From the NCBI GenBank assembly GCA_964419225.1, contig CAYQPF010000006.1, forward strand, positions 1-64,000: a stretch of DNA of 64,000 bases. The letters run 5' to 3'. The position numbers were made by a program, and so were the translations under genes. Origin of the DNA: CAYQPF01 sp964419225. Its GTDB lineage: Bacteria; Cloacimonadota; Cloacimonadia; Cloacimonadales; CAYQPF01. Every line of letters starts with the position of its first letter. Within the stretch, counting starts at the first letter, position 1. The notes beneath the pieces were generated by a model, which had not been told where the DNA came from, ran no database searches, and saw nothing but the letters and a program-made list of their open reading frames with translations. Positions 28,261 through 37,734 of this stretch are shown one piece after another.

Positions 28261-30267
28261 CTATTTAATCAAAGACTCCACGAGACCTTCTTTGGGGATA
28301 AATGGAAGTGTGATCTGGCCTTCGTTCTTGTGTTTAAGATTCCATTCGGATGAGGTTTTAAGAGCATTTTCATTGCGTGCCCAGTTTCTTCTGGATACAC
28401 CGCCCATAACATCCCAGCTTAAAGCAGACTTCACAATTTCATCCATTCTCTCACTACCGTCAAGGACTATCCCGTTACCACCGTTGACAGAACGTCCGAT
28501 ACCAACACCACCGCCGTTAGACAGTACAACAAGGCTCATCCCTCTGGCCACGTTTCCGGCAAAGCATTGAGTAGCCATGTCTGCAGTTAGATTACTGCCG
28601 TCATAAATATTGGCTGTTTCTCTGAAGGGTGAATCTGTTCCAGATACGTCATGATGATCACGGCCTAATATGACAGGACCTATCTCACCGTTTCTGACCA
28701 TCTCATTGAACTTCAAAGCAATTTTAATACGGCCTTCTTCATCTGCATAGAGAATACGTGCTTTTGTACCGACGACCAATTTATTTTGTTCGGCTGTTTT
28801 TATCCAGTAATGGTTATCTCTGTCCATCCCGTTTCGATTAGGATCAATGCAGTTCATAGCTGTTACATCAGTCTTATGTAAGTCTTCATCTTTTCCGCTT
28901 AAACAGATCCATCTAAATGGACCGTATCCATAATCGAAGCAGAGGGGACCCATGATATCTTCCACATAGGATGGATAGATAAAGCCTTCAGAAGTATTTT
29001 CACCATTTTTGGCAATGCTTAGTTCTCCGGCATCAAACACAGAAGCCATAAAACTGTTGCCGTAATCCCAAAAATATGTTCCCCGAGAAGTTAGCTCACA
29101 GATAAAATGAAAATGTTTTTTTAACGAAAAATCAACTGCTTTCTTAAATTTATCGGGATCTTCTTTCATGAGTTTTCGGCTTTCAGCAAAGGAGTAGCCC
29201 ACAGGGGTATATCCTCCTTCGTAAACTACATGGCAGGAAGTTTGATCCGAAAGTAATTCAATTTTAAGATTATGTCTGACGAAGTATTCCAGCAAATCAA
29301 CAATATTACCATGATAAGCGATAGAAACTGTTTTCCCTGATTTTCGATATTCATCGATCCAGGAGGCAATTTGGGCCAGGTCATCCGAGATCAGGTTTAC
29401 CCATCCCTGAGAATGTCTGGTTTGGATCCTACTGTAATCCACTTCGGCAATAACACCGATTCCTCCGGCAATTTCCATTGCTTTGGATTGTGCACCGGAC
29501 ATACCGCCCAAACCTGAAGAAACGAATACAATCCCTTTTAAATTCTCATTCTGAGGTATTCCCAGATATTTTCTACCTGCATTAAGCAGAGTTATATAAG
29601 TACCATGCACAATACCCTGAGGTCCAATATACATCCAGCCTCCGGCAGTCATTTGGCCATAATTGGTTACACCCATGGCAGTTAAGCGTTTAAATTCCTC
29701 AGGATTATCCCATTTACCGATAATCAATCCGTTTGTGGCAATTACTCGCGGGGCATTAGGATTTGAGGGAAACAGGCCAAGAGGATGACCTGAACTGACA
29801 ACTAAAGTTTGATTTTCAGTCATATTTTCGAGATAAAGTTTGATAATTTGGTATTGCATCCAGTTTTGACAGACCTGTCCGGTTTCTCCGTAGGTTACCA
29901 GTTCATAAGGATACAGTGCTATTTCAAAATCAAGGTTATTATCAATATTCACCTGAATAGCTCTGGCTGCGGTTATTCCTTTGTATTCAGACAAGGGTTT
30001 CCCGTAAATTCTACCTTCCGGCCGGTAACGGTAACCGTAAATACGGCCCATAGTTTGCAGTTCGAGTAAAAATTCGGCAGCCATAATTTCATGATGTTCT
30101 TCGGGTATATATCTTAGGGCATTTTTCACAGCAATGATCATTTCGTTTCTGGTCAAATTCAGGCCACGGTTGGGAGCTCTTCTGATACCATCGGGAAAAG
30201 GTTTTAGTTCTGGCAGGTCAGCAGATAATTTTATTTCCATTGCTTGATAAATCTCATTATTCAACAT
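28261..30267 (-). CDS. hutU: Urocanate hydratase
   Basis: Urocanase converts urocanate to imidazolonepropionate in histidine breakdown, using tightly bound NAD+. The NAD-binding motif SSGLGGMSGAQ (about 250-260) and the catalytic-region signature GRDHHDVSGTDSPFRET are clear. At 668 aa it is about 110 residues longer than the E. coli/Pseudomonas type (~555) and belongs to the long form. AGGAGG precedes the ATG. No hutH, hutI or ftcD is near it; the only operon partner is an unknown gene nine bases upstream. Confidence 0.93.
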   Translation of the reverse strand: MLNNEIYQAMEIKLSADLPELKPFPDGIRRAPNRGLNLTRNEMIIAVKNALRYIPEEHHEIMAAEFLLELQTMGRIYGYRYRPEGRIYGKPLSEYKGITAARAIQVNIDNNLDFEIALYPYELVTYGETGQVCQNWMQYQIIKLYLENMTENQTLVVSSGHPLGLFPSNPNAPRVIATNGLIIGKWDNPEEFKRLTAMGVTNYGQMTAGGWMYIGPQGIVHGTYITLLNAGRKYLGIPQNENLKGIVFVSSGLGGMSGAQSKAMEIAGGIGVIAEVDYSRIQTRHSQGWVNLISDDLAQIASWIDEYRKSGKTVSIAYHGNIVDLLEYFVRHNLKIELLSDQTSCHVVYEGGYTPVGYSFAESRKLMKEDPDKFKKAVDFSLKKHFHFICELTSRGTYFWDYGNSFMASVFDAGELSIAKNGENTSEGFIYPSYVEDIMGPLCFDYGYGPFRWICLSGKDEDLHKTDVTAMNCIDPNRNGMDRDNHYWIKTAEQNKLVVGTKARILYADEEGRIKIALKFNEMVRNGEIGPVILGRDHHDVSGTDSPFRETANIYDGSNLTADMATQCFAGNVARGMSLVVLSNGGGVGIGRSVNGGNGIVLDGSERMDEIVKSALSWDVMGGVSRRNWARNENALKTSSEWNLKHKNEGQITLPFIPKEGLVESLIK

Positions 30268-30276
30268 ACTATCCTC

Positions 30277-31107
30277 CTAAAACTCCAAGATTTTCGGAGT
30301 AAGAATATTATCAACTATTTTTCTTTCTTCATAAAAAGATTTTTGAATTATTTCTTCTAAAGTATTCATGGCTTCTACAGTATATTCAAGCAAAGTATTG
30401 GTTTTTAGATTCTTTTTCCTCAAAGCAAGCAAATAATTGAAATAAACATCAGATTTGGGTTCGAATATACTACTGTCGAAACCTTCACAAATAACAAAAA
30501 TAACGACGCCGGGAAAGAGATTTTTCAAGATTTTAGCATAATGGTTGAATAACAAGAATTCTCTCATATCGAATACTTTTATATTTGAGAATACCATTAG
30601 AGGGTACTTAAGCTCACTTTTTTCAAATGATTTTTTCCCTTTTAATCTAAACTGCATATCCAAATTCGCTGTAAGCATTAAAAACCCGGGTAAATCTGTT
30701 TTTTGTAAATGTGGTTTTGCCACAAAATCCTTAAAACAGCTTAAGTTAAATCCAGCAAGATTGGTTAGGTTTTGAAAACCCCATTCCATAGCAGTAGAAT
30801 TACCTATAATCTTTTTTATCAATATTGATAAATAGTCATCCATATAACTGGTGGACATAACAGGTGAATCTTCTTTAAAGCCATTGCCGGTTTCTTTATT
30901 AAACAAGTATTTATTATTGGAAATGGCATTAACAAATTCATTTAAGATTGGCAGAATCATTTCATTTGTTAATTCATTTGTTTCTTTACCATTCACCAGA
31001 CTTTCAAATTTTTTCCATTTAATATTTATCTCATTAATATACATTTTATTCACAGGATTTTTTTCTGTTTTGGGTAATTCTTTTAATATTTGTGCATAAT
31101 AGCCCAT
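30277..31107 (-). CDS. Hypothetical protein co-transcribed with hutU
   Basis: I do not recognise this 276-aa protein. It has no signal peptide or membrane helix. It is Lys/Asn/Phe-rich, with a hydrophobic stretch near residues 195-207 (LFPGVVIFVICEG) and mixed helical character, so it is probably cytoplasmic. AAGGAG precedes the ATG. It is the first gene of the hutU operon, with a good promoter candidate and a duplicated 10-bp site upstream. The link to urocanase rests on position only. Confidence 0.7.
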   Translation of the reverse strand: MGYYAQILKELPKTEKNPVNKMYINEINIKWKKFESLVNGKETNELTNEMILPILNEFVNAISNNKYLFNKETGNGFKEDSPVMSTSYMDDYLSILIKKIIGNSTAMEWGFQNLTNLAGFNLSCFKDFVAKPHLQKTDLPGFLMLTANLDMQFRLKGKKSFEKSELKYPLMVFSNIKVFDMREFLLFNHYAKILKNLFPGVVIFVICEGFDSSIFEPKSDVYFNYLLALRKKNLKTNTLLEYTVEAMNTLEEIIQKSFYEERKIVDNILTPKILEF

Positions 31108-31150
31108 TTTAATCTCCTTTCCAGATTTTTAAAAACAAGTTCAAGATAAA

Positions 31151-31198
31151 ATTATCTCAATTAGGAACCCATTATCTCAAATTCTTGGAAAATGTCAA
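31151..31198 (-). promoter_or_regulatory. Promoter of the hutU operon with a repeated 10-bp site
   Basis: Minus-strand TTGACA (31198-31193) and GATAAT (31176-31171) are 16 bases apart. The sequence TTGAGATAAT occurs at 31180-31171, covering the -10, and again exactly 20 bp further on at 31160-31151. Two identical half-turn-aligned sites on one face of the helix look like an operator. Confidence 0.5.
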
Positions 31199-31264
31199 TA
31201 AGAGATTGTTTGGCCAAGTCAATTCTTGACAGGATTTTTTGTTTAGTAAACATGACTGTATGCA

Positions 31265-31283
31265 TCCTGATCCTGGATCAGGA
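31265..31283. repeat. Perfect 9-bp inverted repeat just before a start codon
   Basis: TCCTGATCC-T-GGATCAGGA ends 17 bases before the ATG at 31301. It may be an operator or an mRNA hairpin in the leader. No T-run follows, so a terminator is unlikely. Confidence 0.5.
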
Positions 31284-31300
31284 ATCTTATACTTGGGTAA

Positions 31301-34300
31301 ATGAGGCTGTATATGTATAAATTTGTAAATGATATTATAAAAATTAAAAACCTGAATAATTTGCTGGTAACTCTTAAAATAATTATTCTTTCACTGGGAA
31401 TTGCCAGCATGTTTTTCCTGATGTTTTTCCCGGTATTCAGTTTTACTTTGAATCCATACAGAATTGATCTCTATCTATTCTCCACTGCTCTTAAAATATT
31501 CAGCATCATCTTAATTATTGCGATTGGATTTAACCTGAGAAAGCAATATTCCAATAACTCGCAAACTGCAAAATATCTGGATGAGCTTAATGCTTATCCG
31601 GAAGATCATTTTCAGAATGGCTGGGACTTCTTTCATACTCAAAAAGAAAACCCCATTATTGAACTGATCCTGCAAAAAACGGAGAATATTACTCGAAATG
31701 CTCTCAAAAAGCCAAATTATTCCTTAATTACCGGAACCCTCAAAAAGGTGCTGCCAATTATCTGCATTACTGCCTTGTTCTTTATTTTGCTACCTGTTCA
31801 ATCTCAAAAAGCTCTCCAATATTATGGTCAACTTCTGCCCTCTGAAATCAAACATCAAACACATTTAGAAGTGATGCCCGGATCATTAACTTTGGTAAAG
31901 AACAGCACTTTGACAATAGAAATTGTCAATCCAGAGCCGGAAGTAAGCTATACATTAGTTTATAGAATTGCCCAAACAGAGAGAGAAGAAGCACTCATAG
32001 ATGCCCGAAAAGTTTTTCATAACCTGGATTACAGTTTCACCTATTATGTTAAATCCAATTGGGGAATTTCAGACACTTTCCGGATAGATGTAGTCGAAGA
32101 TCCAGCCATAAAAAGTATTGTTGTTAAATACAATTTTCCGGCACATACCAGGTTAAACAAAGAAACAGAGCAAAACTCTAACGGATCCATAACTGCCTAT
32201 AAATATACTCAGGTGGATATACAAATTGAAACGAATAACCCTATAGAAACAGCTCAAATCATTTTTTCAGATAAAACAGCCAAACCTTTGACCAGATTAG
32301 GGAAAAACAAATTTGAGACTTCTTTTAAAGTTATGGAGAATGGTTACTACCATTTCCAATTAGTTGATTTTCTCAAGAGTAAAGCACGTGAAATCGACCG
32401 GAGTATTACGGTTCTGGAAGATAAATTTCCCGAATTGAAGATTATTTATCCGGGAAAAGATACTACTTTGACTCAGAATATGCTTTGCCAGATTAGCTTC
32501 TTTGCTTCTGATGATTTCGGGTTAAAGAATCTAATTCTGCATTATCAGGTAAATAATGAACAAGAAAAAAGCATTGTTTTGCAAAAGACTATCAGCGGTG
32601 TCATGCTCGATTACGATTATGTACTTGATTTGTCCAATACCTCTCTGCTTCCGGGAGATAAAGTCACTTACTATGCTGAAATAACAGATAATTCACCTGA
32701 TAATCAAAAAACTTTTACCAACAAATTTACTGTCCGTTTCCCTTCTATGGAGGAAATTTTTAAGGAAGTTGAACAGGAACAGGAAGAGAAAAAAGATATT
32801 CTGCAAACTACCAAAGAGCAAGCTAAAAAATTGCAGACTGATTTCGAACAGAAACGCAAAGAATTACTCAAACAAAATCCCGATTGGGAAGACAAGAAGC
32901 AATTAGAGCAACTTCTCAACAAGCAGGAAAACCTGAATAAGAATGTGGAAAAAGTAGCAGAAGAGTATCAAAAACTTGTAGATAAGATCCAGCAAAATCA
33001 GGCAGTATCTCAGGAAATGCTGGAGAAAATGCAGAAAATCAAGGAACTGATGGAAGATATATCCAGTGATCAGCTCAAACAAGCTATGGAAAAAATGCAG
33101 CAGTCCCTCGAGAAAATGGATAAAGAAGCCATGCGTAAAGCTATGGAAAATTATAAATTCAATCTGGAAGATTTCGTGCAAAAGCTTGATAAAACACTGG
33201 AGCTATTGGAAAGTATAAAAAAAGAACAAGCACTGAATAAATCCTCGGAATTAGCCAAAGAAATGGAAAAAATGCAGGATAAACTCAATGAGAAAACCGG
33301 AGATAAAAATCAGTCTAAAGAGCAGTTAGCCAAAGAACAACAAGCTGTTTCTGATAAATTAAAGAACCTGAAAGAGAGTTTGAAAGATTTGAAAGATAAG
33401 CTTGATGATAAAAAAGATAAAAAGCTGAAAGAAGAACTCGAAGAATTACAAAAAGAAATGGAAGAGAATAAATTAGACGAAGATCTGCAGGAGAGTCAGG
33501 AACAACTGGAGAAAAATGACAGACAAAAAGCCGGTAAACCCCAAAAATCTGCTAAACAAAAGATGTCCTCCATGTCGAAAAAACTTGAGCAAATGAAATC
33601 CTCCATGTCCTCCGGAAATATGCAGGCAATGACTGAAGCCATTCAAACAACGATCAAAGAATTAAATATTTTCTCCCAAAGACATAAAACCACAGCTAAA
33701 AAGCTTGTGAATGACCCCTACCCCATTGTCTCTGAATTAATTTCAAACTACGAGAGTATTCAGCTTTCCTTAAAAAAACTATATAGTATTCCTCAGGTAG
33801 TCATGGTTATTAATCCAAAATTCTTCTATGATGCCAACGATACTAATAAAGCTTACAGAGACATGTTTATCGACTTTAATGATGCGGTTTACAATAAAAC
33901 CAAGACCCACTTAACAGATATTCAGAAGGGCATCAATCTGATGATCTATGATCTGATGCAGTCGATGAACAACATGCAGCAGGGCGGTGGCAGCGGGAGC
34001 GGTGGCATGCAGTCACTCATGCAGAGCATGCAGCAAATGGGACAGGAACAGATGCTTATGAACGCTCTTACTCAGCAGCTCATGCAGCAAATGGGTAATG
34101 GCAATAAGATGAGTCAACAGATGCGTGAGCAAATCCAGAAGCTTGCTCAGGAAGAGCAACGCCTCGCTGATAATCTCAAAAGAGCTATGCAAAACAATCC
34201 TGAAGCTCAAAAACAAATGTCTTCCCTCAAGCAGATCACATCTGATCTGGAATCAATTTCCAAGCAATTGGAACGAAATCAAATAGATCAAAACCTGATC

Positions 34301-34543
34301 GATAAACAGGAACGTATCCTCTCCAGATTGCTGGATGCTCAAAAGTCTATCCATAAACGGGAATTCAGTAACAAAAGAAAAGCTGAAACCGGAGACTATA
34401 AAGGCAAAAACAATCAGGGTGATTCTGCTGAATTTCAGAAACTAAAGAAAAGAAGTTTGCTCCAGGAAGATATTAAAACATATCCCAAAGAATATCAGGA
34501 CATTATTAAAGAATATTTGAAAAAAGTGAACGATGGGCGGTAA
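31301..34543 (+). CDS. Very large membrane-anchored coiled-coil protein (DUF4175-like)
   Basis: The 1080-aa protein has transmembrane helices at about 22-46, 58-78 and 150-168, then beta-rich domains (~190-480), a long Lys/Glu coiled coil (~485-830) and a Met/Gln/Gly-rich tail region (~880-1010, QQGGGSGSGGMQ). Proteins of this build occur in FCB bacteria and have no known function. The second ATG at 31313 has GAGG seven bases upstream and may be the real start, which would remove four residues. It is one of only three plus-strand genes and is divergent from the hutU operon. Confidence 0.75.
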   Translation: MRLYMYKFVNDIIKIKNLNNLLVTLKIIILSLGIASMFFLMFFPVFSFTLNPYRIDLYLFSTALKIFSIILIIAIGFNLRKQYSNNSQTAKYLDELNAYPEDHFQNGWDFFHTQKENPIIELILQKTENITRNALKKPNYSLITGTLKKVLPIICITALFFILLPVQSQKALQYYGQLLPSEIKHQTHLEVMPGSLTLVKNSTLTIEIVNPEPEVSYTLVYRIAQTEREEALIDARKVFHNLDYSFTYYVKSNWGISDTFRIDVVEDPAIKSIVVKYNFPAHTRLNKETEQNSNGSITAYKYTQVDIQIETNNPIETAQIIFSDKTAKPLTRLGKNKFETSFKVMENGYYHFQLVDFLKSKAREIDRSITVLEDKFPELKIIYPGKDTTLTQNMLCQISFFASDDFGLKNLILHYQVNNEQEKSIVLQKTISGVMLDYDYVLDLSNTSLLPGDKVTYYAEITDNSPDNQKTFTNKFTVRFPSMEEIFKEVEQEQEEKKDILQTTKEQAKKLQTDFEQKRKELLKQNPDWEDKKQLEQLLNKQENLNKNVEKVAEEYQKLVDKIQQNQAVSQEMLEKMQKIKELMEDISSDQLKQAMEKMQQSLEKMDKEAMRKAMENYKFNLEDFVQKLDKTLELLESIKKEQALNKSSELAKEMEKMQDKLNEKTGDKNQSKEQLAKEQQAVSDKLKNLKESLKDLKDKLDDKKDKKLKEELEELQKEMEENKLDEDLQESQEQLEKNDRQKAGKPQKSAKQKMSSMSKKLEQMKSSMSSGNMQAMTEAIQTTIKELNIFSQRHKTTAKKLVNDPYPIVSELISNYESIQLSLKKLYSIPQVVMVINPKFFYDANDTNKAYRDMFIDFNDAVYNKTKTHLTDIQKGINLMIYDLMQSMNNMQQGGGSGSGGMQSLMQSMQQMGQEQMLMNALTQQLMQQMGNGNKMSQQMREQIQKLAQEEQRLADNLKRAMQNNPEAQKQMSSLKQITSDLESISKQLERNQIDQNLIDKQERILSRLLDAQKSIHKREFSNKRKAETGDYKGKNNQGDSAEFQKLKKRSLLQEDIKTYPKEYQDIIKEYLKKVNDGR

Positions 34544-34574
34544 TTAATTATTAATTATCAATTATTAATGAGAG

Positions 34575-34661
34575 ATGGGAATAACCGACGTCCCGTCGGT
34601 TGGTACTACGGAAGTCTAAAAATGGCAATATTTGTGCAGACGAGACGTCTGCAATTCCCAT
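34575..34661. mobile_element. 87-bp MITE-like palindromic element
   Basis: The ends are perfect 8-bp inverted repeats, ATGGGAAT and ATTCCCAT. Inside are two hairpins, ACCGAC-GTCCC-GTCGGT (34584-34600) and GCAGAC-GAGAC-GTCTGC (34636-34652). No coding capacity. It lies between two plus-strand genes. I see no target-site duplication that I can trust. Confidence 0.5.
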
Positions 34662-34745
34662 AGAGATCAACTTATCCTCTGATCCTTCCCATGTGAATAG
34701 AAAGATTGAGCACATAGGATTAAGACTGGACAGCCATTATTCATG

Positions 34746-34773
34746 TTGACAATAATGAGTATTCAGATATTAA
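34746..34773 (+). promoter_or_regulatory. Candidate promoter of the propeller gene
   Basis: TTGACA (34746-34751), 16-base spacer, TATTAA (34768-34773), giving a leader of about 20 bases before the TTG start at 34799. Confidence 0.45.
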
Positions 34774-34798
34774 TCATAAGAATTAATGAGGTAATATT

Positions 34799-36979
34799 TT
34801 GAAAAAAATCATTTTGATAATGCTGGGATGTATCCTTTTAACATGTATCTTTGCTCAGAGTGAGCAAGGAATTAGCCATACTTATGGTATTTATGTAACG
34901 TGTACAGCAATTGAGGGAGATTACCTTTGGGTTGGCACAGGTGGTGGCTTGGTAAAAATTAATCGTTTATCAGGCGAAAAGACCTTTTTTAATAACATCA
35001 TTCCCGGAAACCTGAATACCTGGATTAAATGTATTGCTGTTGATACACAAGGAGTTAAGTGGATTGGTACTTTTGATGGTCTTATCAAGTATGATAATGT
35101 TTCATGGACAGTATATACTCCGGCTAATTCAGGAATTCCTTTTAGCGGGTTACAATGTATAGCTATTGATTCTCAAAATAATAAATGGATTGGTACTTAT
35201 AATGGACTTCTCAAATACAATGGGAATACATGGACTGTATATAATACCTCGAATTCCGGATTACCTGAAAATAACGTTAGTTGTATTTCTATAGATTCCC
35301 AAGACAATAAATGGTTAGGATTTCATTATTTTAATGAATGTCTATTAGCTAAGTATGAAGATGAAAATTGGGTAATTTATAATTCGAACAATTCCGGATT
35401 ACCTAACAATGAAGTTAATTGCGTTTCTGTTGACTTATCTGACAATTTATGGGTTGGAACTCAAGGTGGTGGACTTTTTCGATTTGATGGATTGAATTGG
35501 ACTGTTTATAATGACGCTAATTCTGAACTTCCTGCGAATTGTATTCCTGCTCTTTATATTGATTCTCAGAATAAAAAATGGTTTGCAACTAATCCAATTA
35601 CTTGCTTTGATGGCATTAACTGGACATTTTATGATTTCTTATATTATGCTCAAACCACTATAGTTGTTGACACTCTTGGATGTTTGTGGGTTGGTAATAA
35701 TAGGCATGGACTATATAAATTTGATGGAGCAGAATGGACTAATTTCAATACATCAAATACAACATTCCCTTGCGATTATGCCTCCTGCATTTCCATAGAT
35801 TCGCAGGATAACAAATGGATTGGAACATATTCGACGCATGATTTTTCTGAAAGTGGTCTGGTTTATGTAATCGGAGATAGTGGAACAGTCTATACCCAAT
35901 ACAATTCCGGGTTACCGTTTTATTATATTAATTGCCTTACTCTTAATTCCCAGGGAGTTAAATGGATTGGAATGTTTGGAGGAGGGTTGGCGAGTTTTGA
36001 TGACACGAATTGGACATCATACCTAACTTCAAATTCAGGACTACCGGATAATAATGTGTGGTCTATTGCCATCGATTCCCAGGATGTTAAATGGATAGGG
36101 ACCTCAGAAGAAGGGTTGGTCAGATTTGACGGAACAACCTGGACTGTCTATAACACATCTAATTCCTTATTACCAAGGAATGATATCAAATGTATTGTCA
36201 TAGACACTCAGGGCAATAAATGGGTAGGAATTTGTTACGAATATATTCCAGAGGACTGTGGACTGCTTAAATTTGATGGAGAAAATTGGCTATTATATAA
36301 TACAGATAATTCCGGACTACCTTCGAACTTAATAAATGATATAGCTATTGACTCTGAAGGCAATAAATGGATTGCCACCTATGGAGGTGGGATTGCAAAA
36401 TTTGATGGTTCAAATTGGACAGTTTATAATGAGAACAATTCCGATTTGCCTGATAACTATACGACATGTATTTCAATAGACTCCTATGGCAACAAATGGA
36501 TCGGAACTGAAAGTGGGGGTTTAGCTTTTTTTAATGGTGAAACATGGCAAATATTCAATTACATAAATTCAATTTTACCCTGTAATTTAATCAATGACAT
36601 TGCTTTTGATTCCCAGAACAATATTTGGGTCGCTACAGATTTAGGATTCACGGAAATGTATTATGATTCAGTATCTATACAAGATAATAATCACCAGCCA
36701 CAATCATCTATTAGTCTCAGTAATTTTCCCAACCCTTTCAACCCTGAAACAACTCTTTCTTTCAGCATTCCTGCTGATGGCAAAGTTGAATTAGCGATCT
36801 ACAATATCAAAGGGCAGAAAGTTAAAACACTTATCAATGAAAATAAACTTAAAGGAAGACACACTGTGACTTGGAATGGTAAGAACAGTTCCAATGAGAA
36901 TGTTTCATCCGGTGTTTATTTCTCAAAATTGACTTCATGTGGAAAGACGCAAGTTAAGAAAATGTTACTAATGAAATAG
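34799..36979 (+). CDS. Secreted beta-propeller repeat protein with sorting domain
   Basis: The 726-aa protein has a signal peptide (1-19) and about fourteen copies of a ~45-residue unit built around IDSQGNKWIGT, G-x-FDG-x-NWT and NTSNSGLP. These are two-component-regulator propeller repeats, so residues 30-640 should form one or two beta-propellers. Unlike the usual proteins with these repeats it has no transmembrane helix or kinase; it ends in a sorting domain (NPFNPETTL, NIKGQKVKTL, SGVYFSKL). The start is TTG with GAGGT six bases upstream. It is probably exported to the surface; the ligand is unknown. Confidence 0.85.
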   Translation: MKKIILIMLGCILLTCIFAQSEQGISHTYGIYVTCTAIEGDYLWVGTGGGLVKINRLSGEKTFFNNIIPGNLNTWIKCIAVDTQGVKWIGTFDGLIKYDNVSWTVYTPANSGIPFSGLQCIAIDSQNNKWIGTYNGLLKYNGNTWTVYNTSNSGLPENNVSCISIDSQDNKWLGFHYFNECLLAKYEDENWVIYNSNNSGLPNNEVNCVSVDLSDNLWVGTQGGGLFRFDGLNWTVYNDANSELPANCIPALYIDSQNKKWFATNPITCFDGINWTFYDFLYYAQTTIVVDTLGCLWVGNNRHGLYKFDGAEWTNFNTSNTTFPCDYASCISIDSQDNKWIGTYSTHDFSESGLVYVIGDSGTVYTQYNSGLPFYYINCLTLNSQGVKWIGMFGGGLASFDDTNWTSYLTSNSGLPDNNVWSIAIDSQDVKWIGTSEEGLVRFDGTTWTVYNTSNSLLPRNDIKCIVIDTQGNKWVGICYEYIPEDCGLLKFDGENWLLYNTDNSGLPSNLINDIAIDSEGNKWIATYGGGIAKFDGSNWTVYNENNSDLPDNYTTCISIDSYGNKWIGTESGGLAFFNGETWQIFNYINSILPCNLINDIAFDSQNNIWVATDLGFTEMYYDSVSIQDNNHQPQSSISLSNFPNPFNPETTLSFSIPADGKVELAIYNIKGQKVKTLINENKLKGRHTVTWNGKNSSNENVSSGVYFSKLTSCGKTQVKKMLLMK

Positions 36980-37017
36980 TGACGCCTAACATGTTACTAG
37001 TAACGTGAAACGAAATT

Positions 37018-37043
37018 AGGGTGCAAGAGATTGCACCCTTTTT
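37018..37043 (+). terminator. Terminator of the propeller gene
   Basis: AGGGTGCAA-GAGA-TTGCACCCT followed by TTTT, about 40 bases after the stop. Confidence 0.92.
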
Positions 37044-37110
37044 GAATTAATTAATAGGTTGAGGAAGAGGTGTCGGGCCGGAGATAATTCAAGGATTGAA
37101 TTGAAGGAAA

Positions 37111-37157
37111 GAGATGCTTTTAGAGAACACTGATGAGCAGGGACTAACAAAGATTTA
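37111..37157. repeat. Degenerate copy of the 47-bp dispersed repeat
   Basis: The order GAGATGCTTTTAGAGAAC ... GATGAGC ... GGAC parallels the well-preserved copies at 45308 and 49717. The match is weak, so this is tentative. Confidence 0.35.
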
Positions 37158-37274
37158 CCCCGACAGAAATATACAATCAGTACAATGAACAAAACATCTG
37201 CAAATGCTTGACCTTTAATTGGGCAAGCTGCCCAATCTCCCGGGGAAAATGCATGAGTAGTTACAGAATGTTTT

Positions 37275-37721
37275 CTACTCTATCTTTATCCTTTTTACCT
37301 TTTCTTCACTGCGGAGAATTGTATATACAATCTGTAAAAACCCGTTTTTGTAGGATACTTTGGGATTGTCTTTATCTATCTTTACTTCCGGGAAGAAGAT
37401 CTTGCGGTCAAATATGCCTGCTTCAATTTCCAGGTTATAGTAACAAATGTTCTTGGATTCAAAGCCCAGGACTCTCTCACCAAATACTTTAATATAGTCA
37501 TCTGTGGTGACAATATTGATATCTTCTTTTTCCATTCCGGGAAGATCGATAACAATAATGAATTCACTCTCCGTTTCCACAACATCACATTTGGGATGCC
37601 ACTTGTCGTCCATCACCTGATTCATGCTCATGGGATTGTTGGCAAGAGTGGACACTTCCCCCAGCAGTCTGATCATCTCACGTTGGATGTCCTTCAAATC
37701 ACTAAAAATATGGTCACTCAT
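37275..37721 (-). CDS. Small heat shock protein (Hsp20/alpha-crystallin)
   Basis: This ATP-independent chaperone holds unfolding proteins. At 148 aa it has an N-terminal helix region (1-37) and an alpha-crystallin beta-sandwich (~38-145), with VIDLPGMEKEDINIV and the closing FLQIVYTIL strand; the GVL motif of the family is replaced by NGFLQI. GGAGA precedes the ATG. It lies 13 bases after a degenerate GGDEF gene at the end of the operon udk-DUF4139-GGDEF-hsp20. Confidence 0.9.
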   Translation of the reverse strand: MSDHIFSDLKDIQREMIRLLGEVSTLANNPMSMNQVMDDKWHPKCDVVETESEFIIVIDLPGMEKEDINIVTTDDYIKVFGERVLGFESKNICYYNLEIEAGIFDRKIFFPEVKIDKDNPKVSYKNGFLQIVYTILRSEEKVKRIKIE

Positions 37722-37734
37722 AGCATCATCTCCA

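Noticed and set aside
37218..37236. ATTGGGCA-AGC-TGCCCAAT as terminator of the hsp20 operon
   Set aside because: The stem is perfect, but only weak T content follows on the minus strand; possible but not supported enough to list as a feature.
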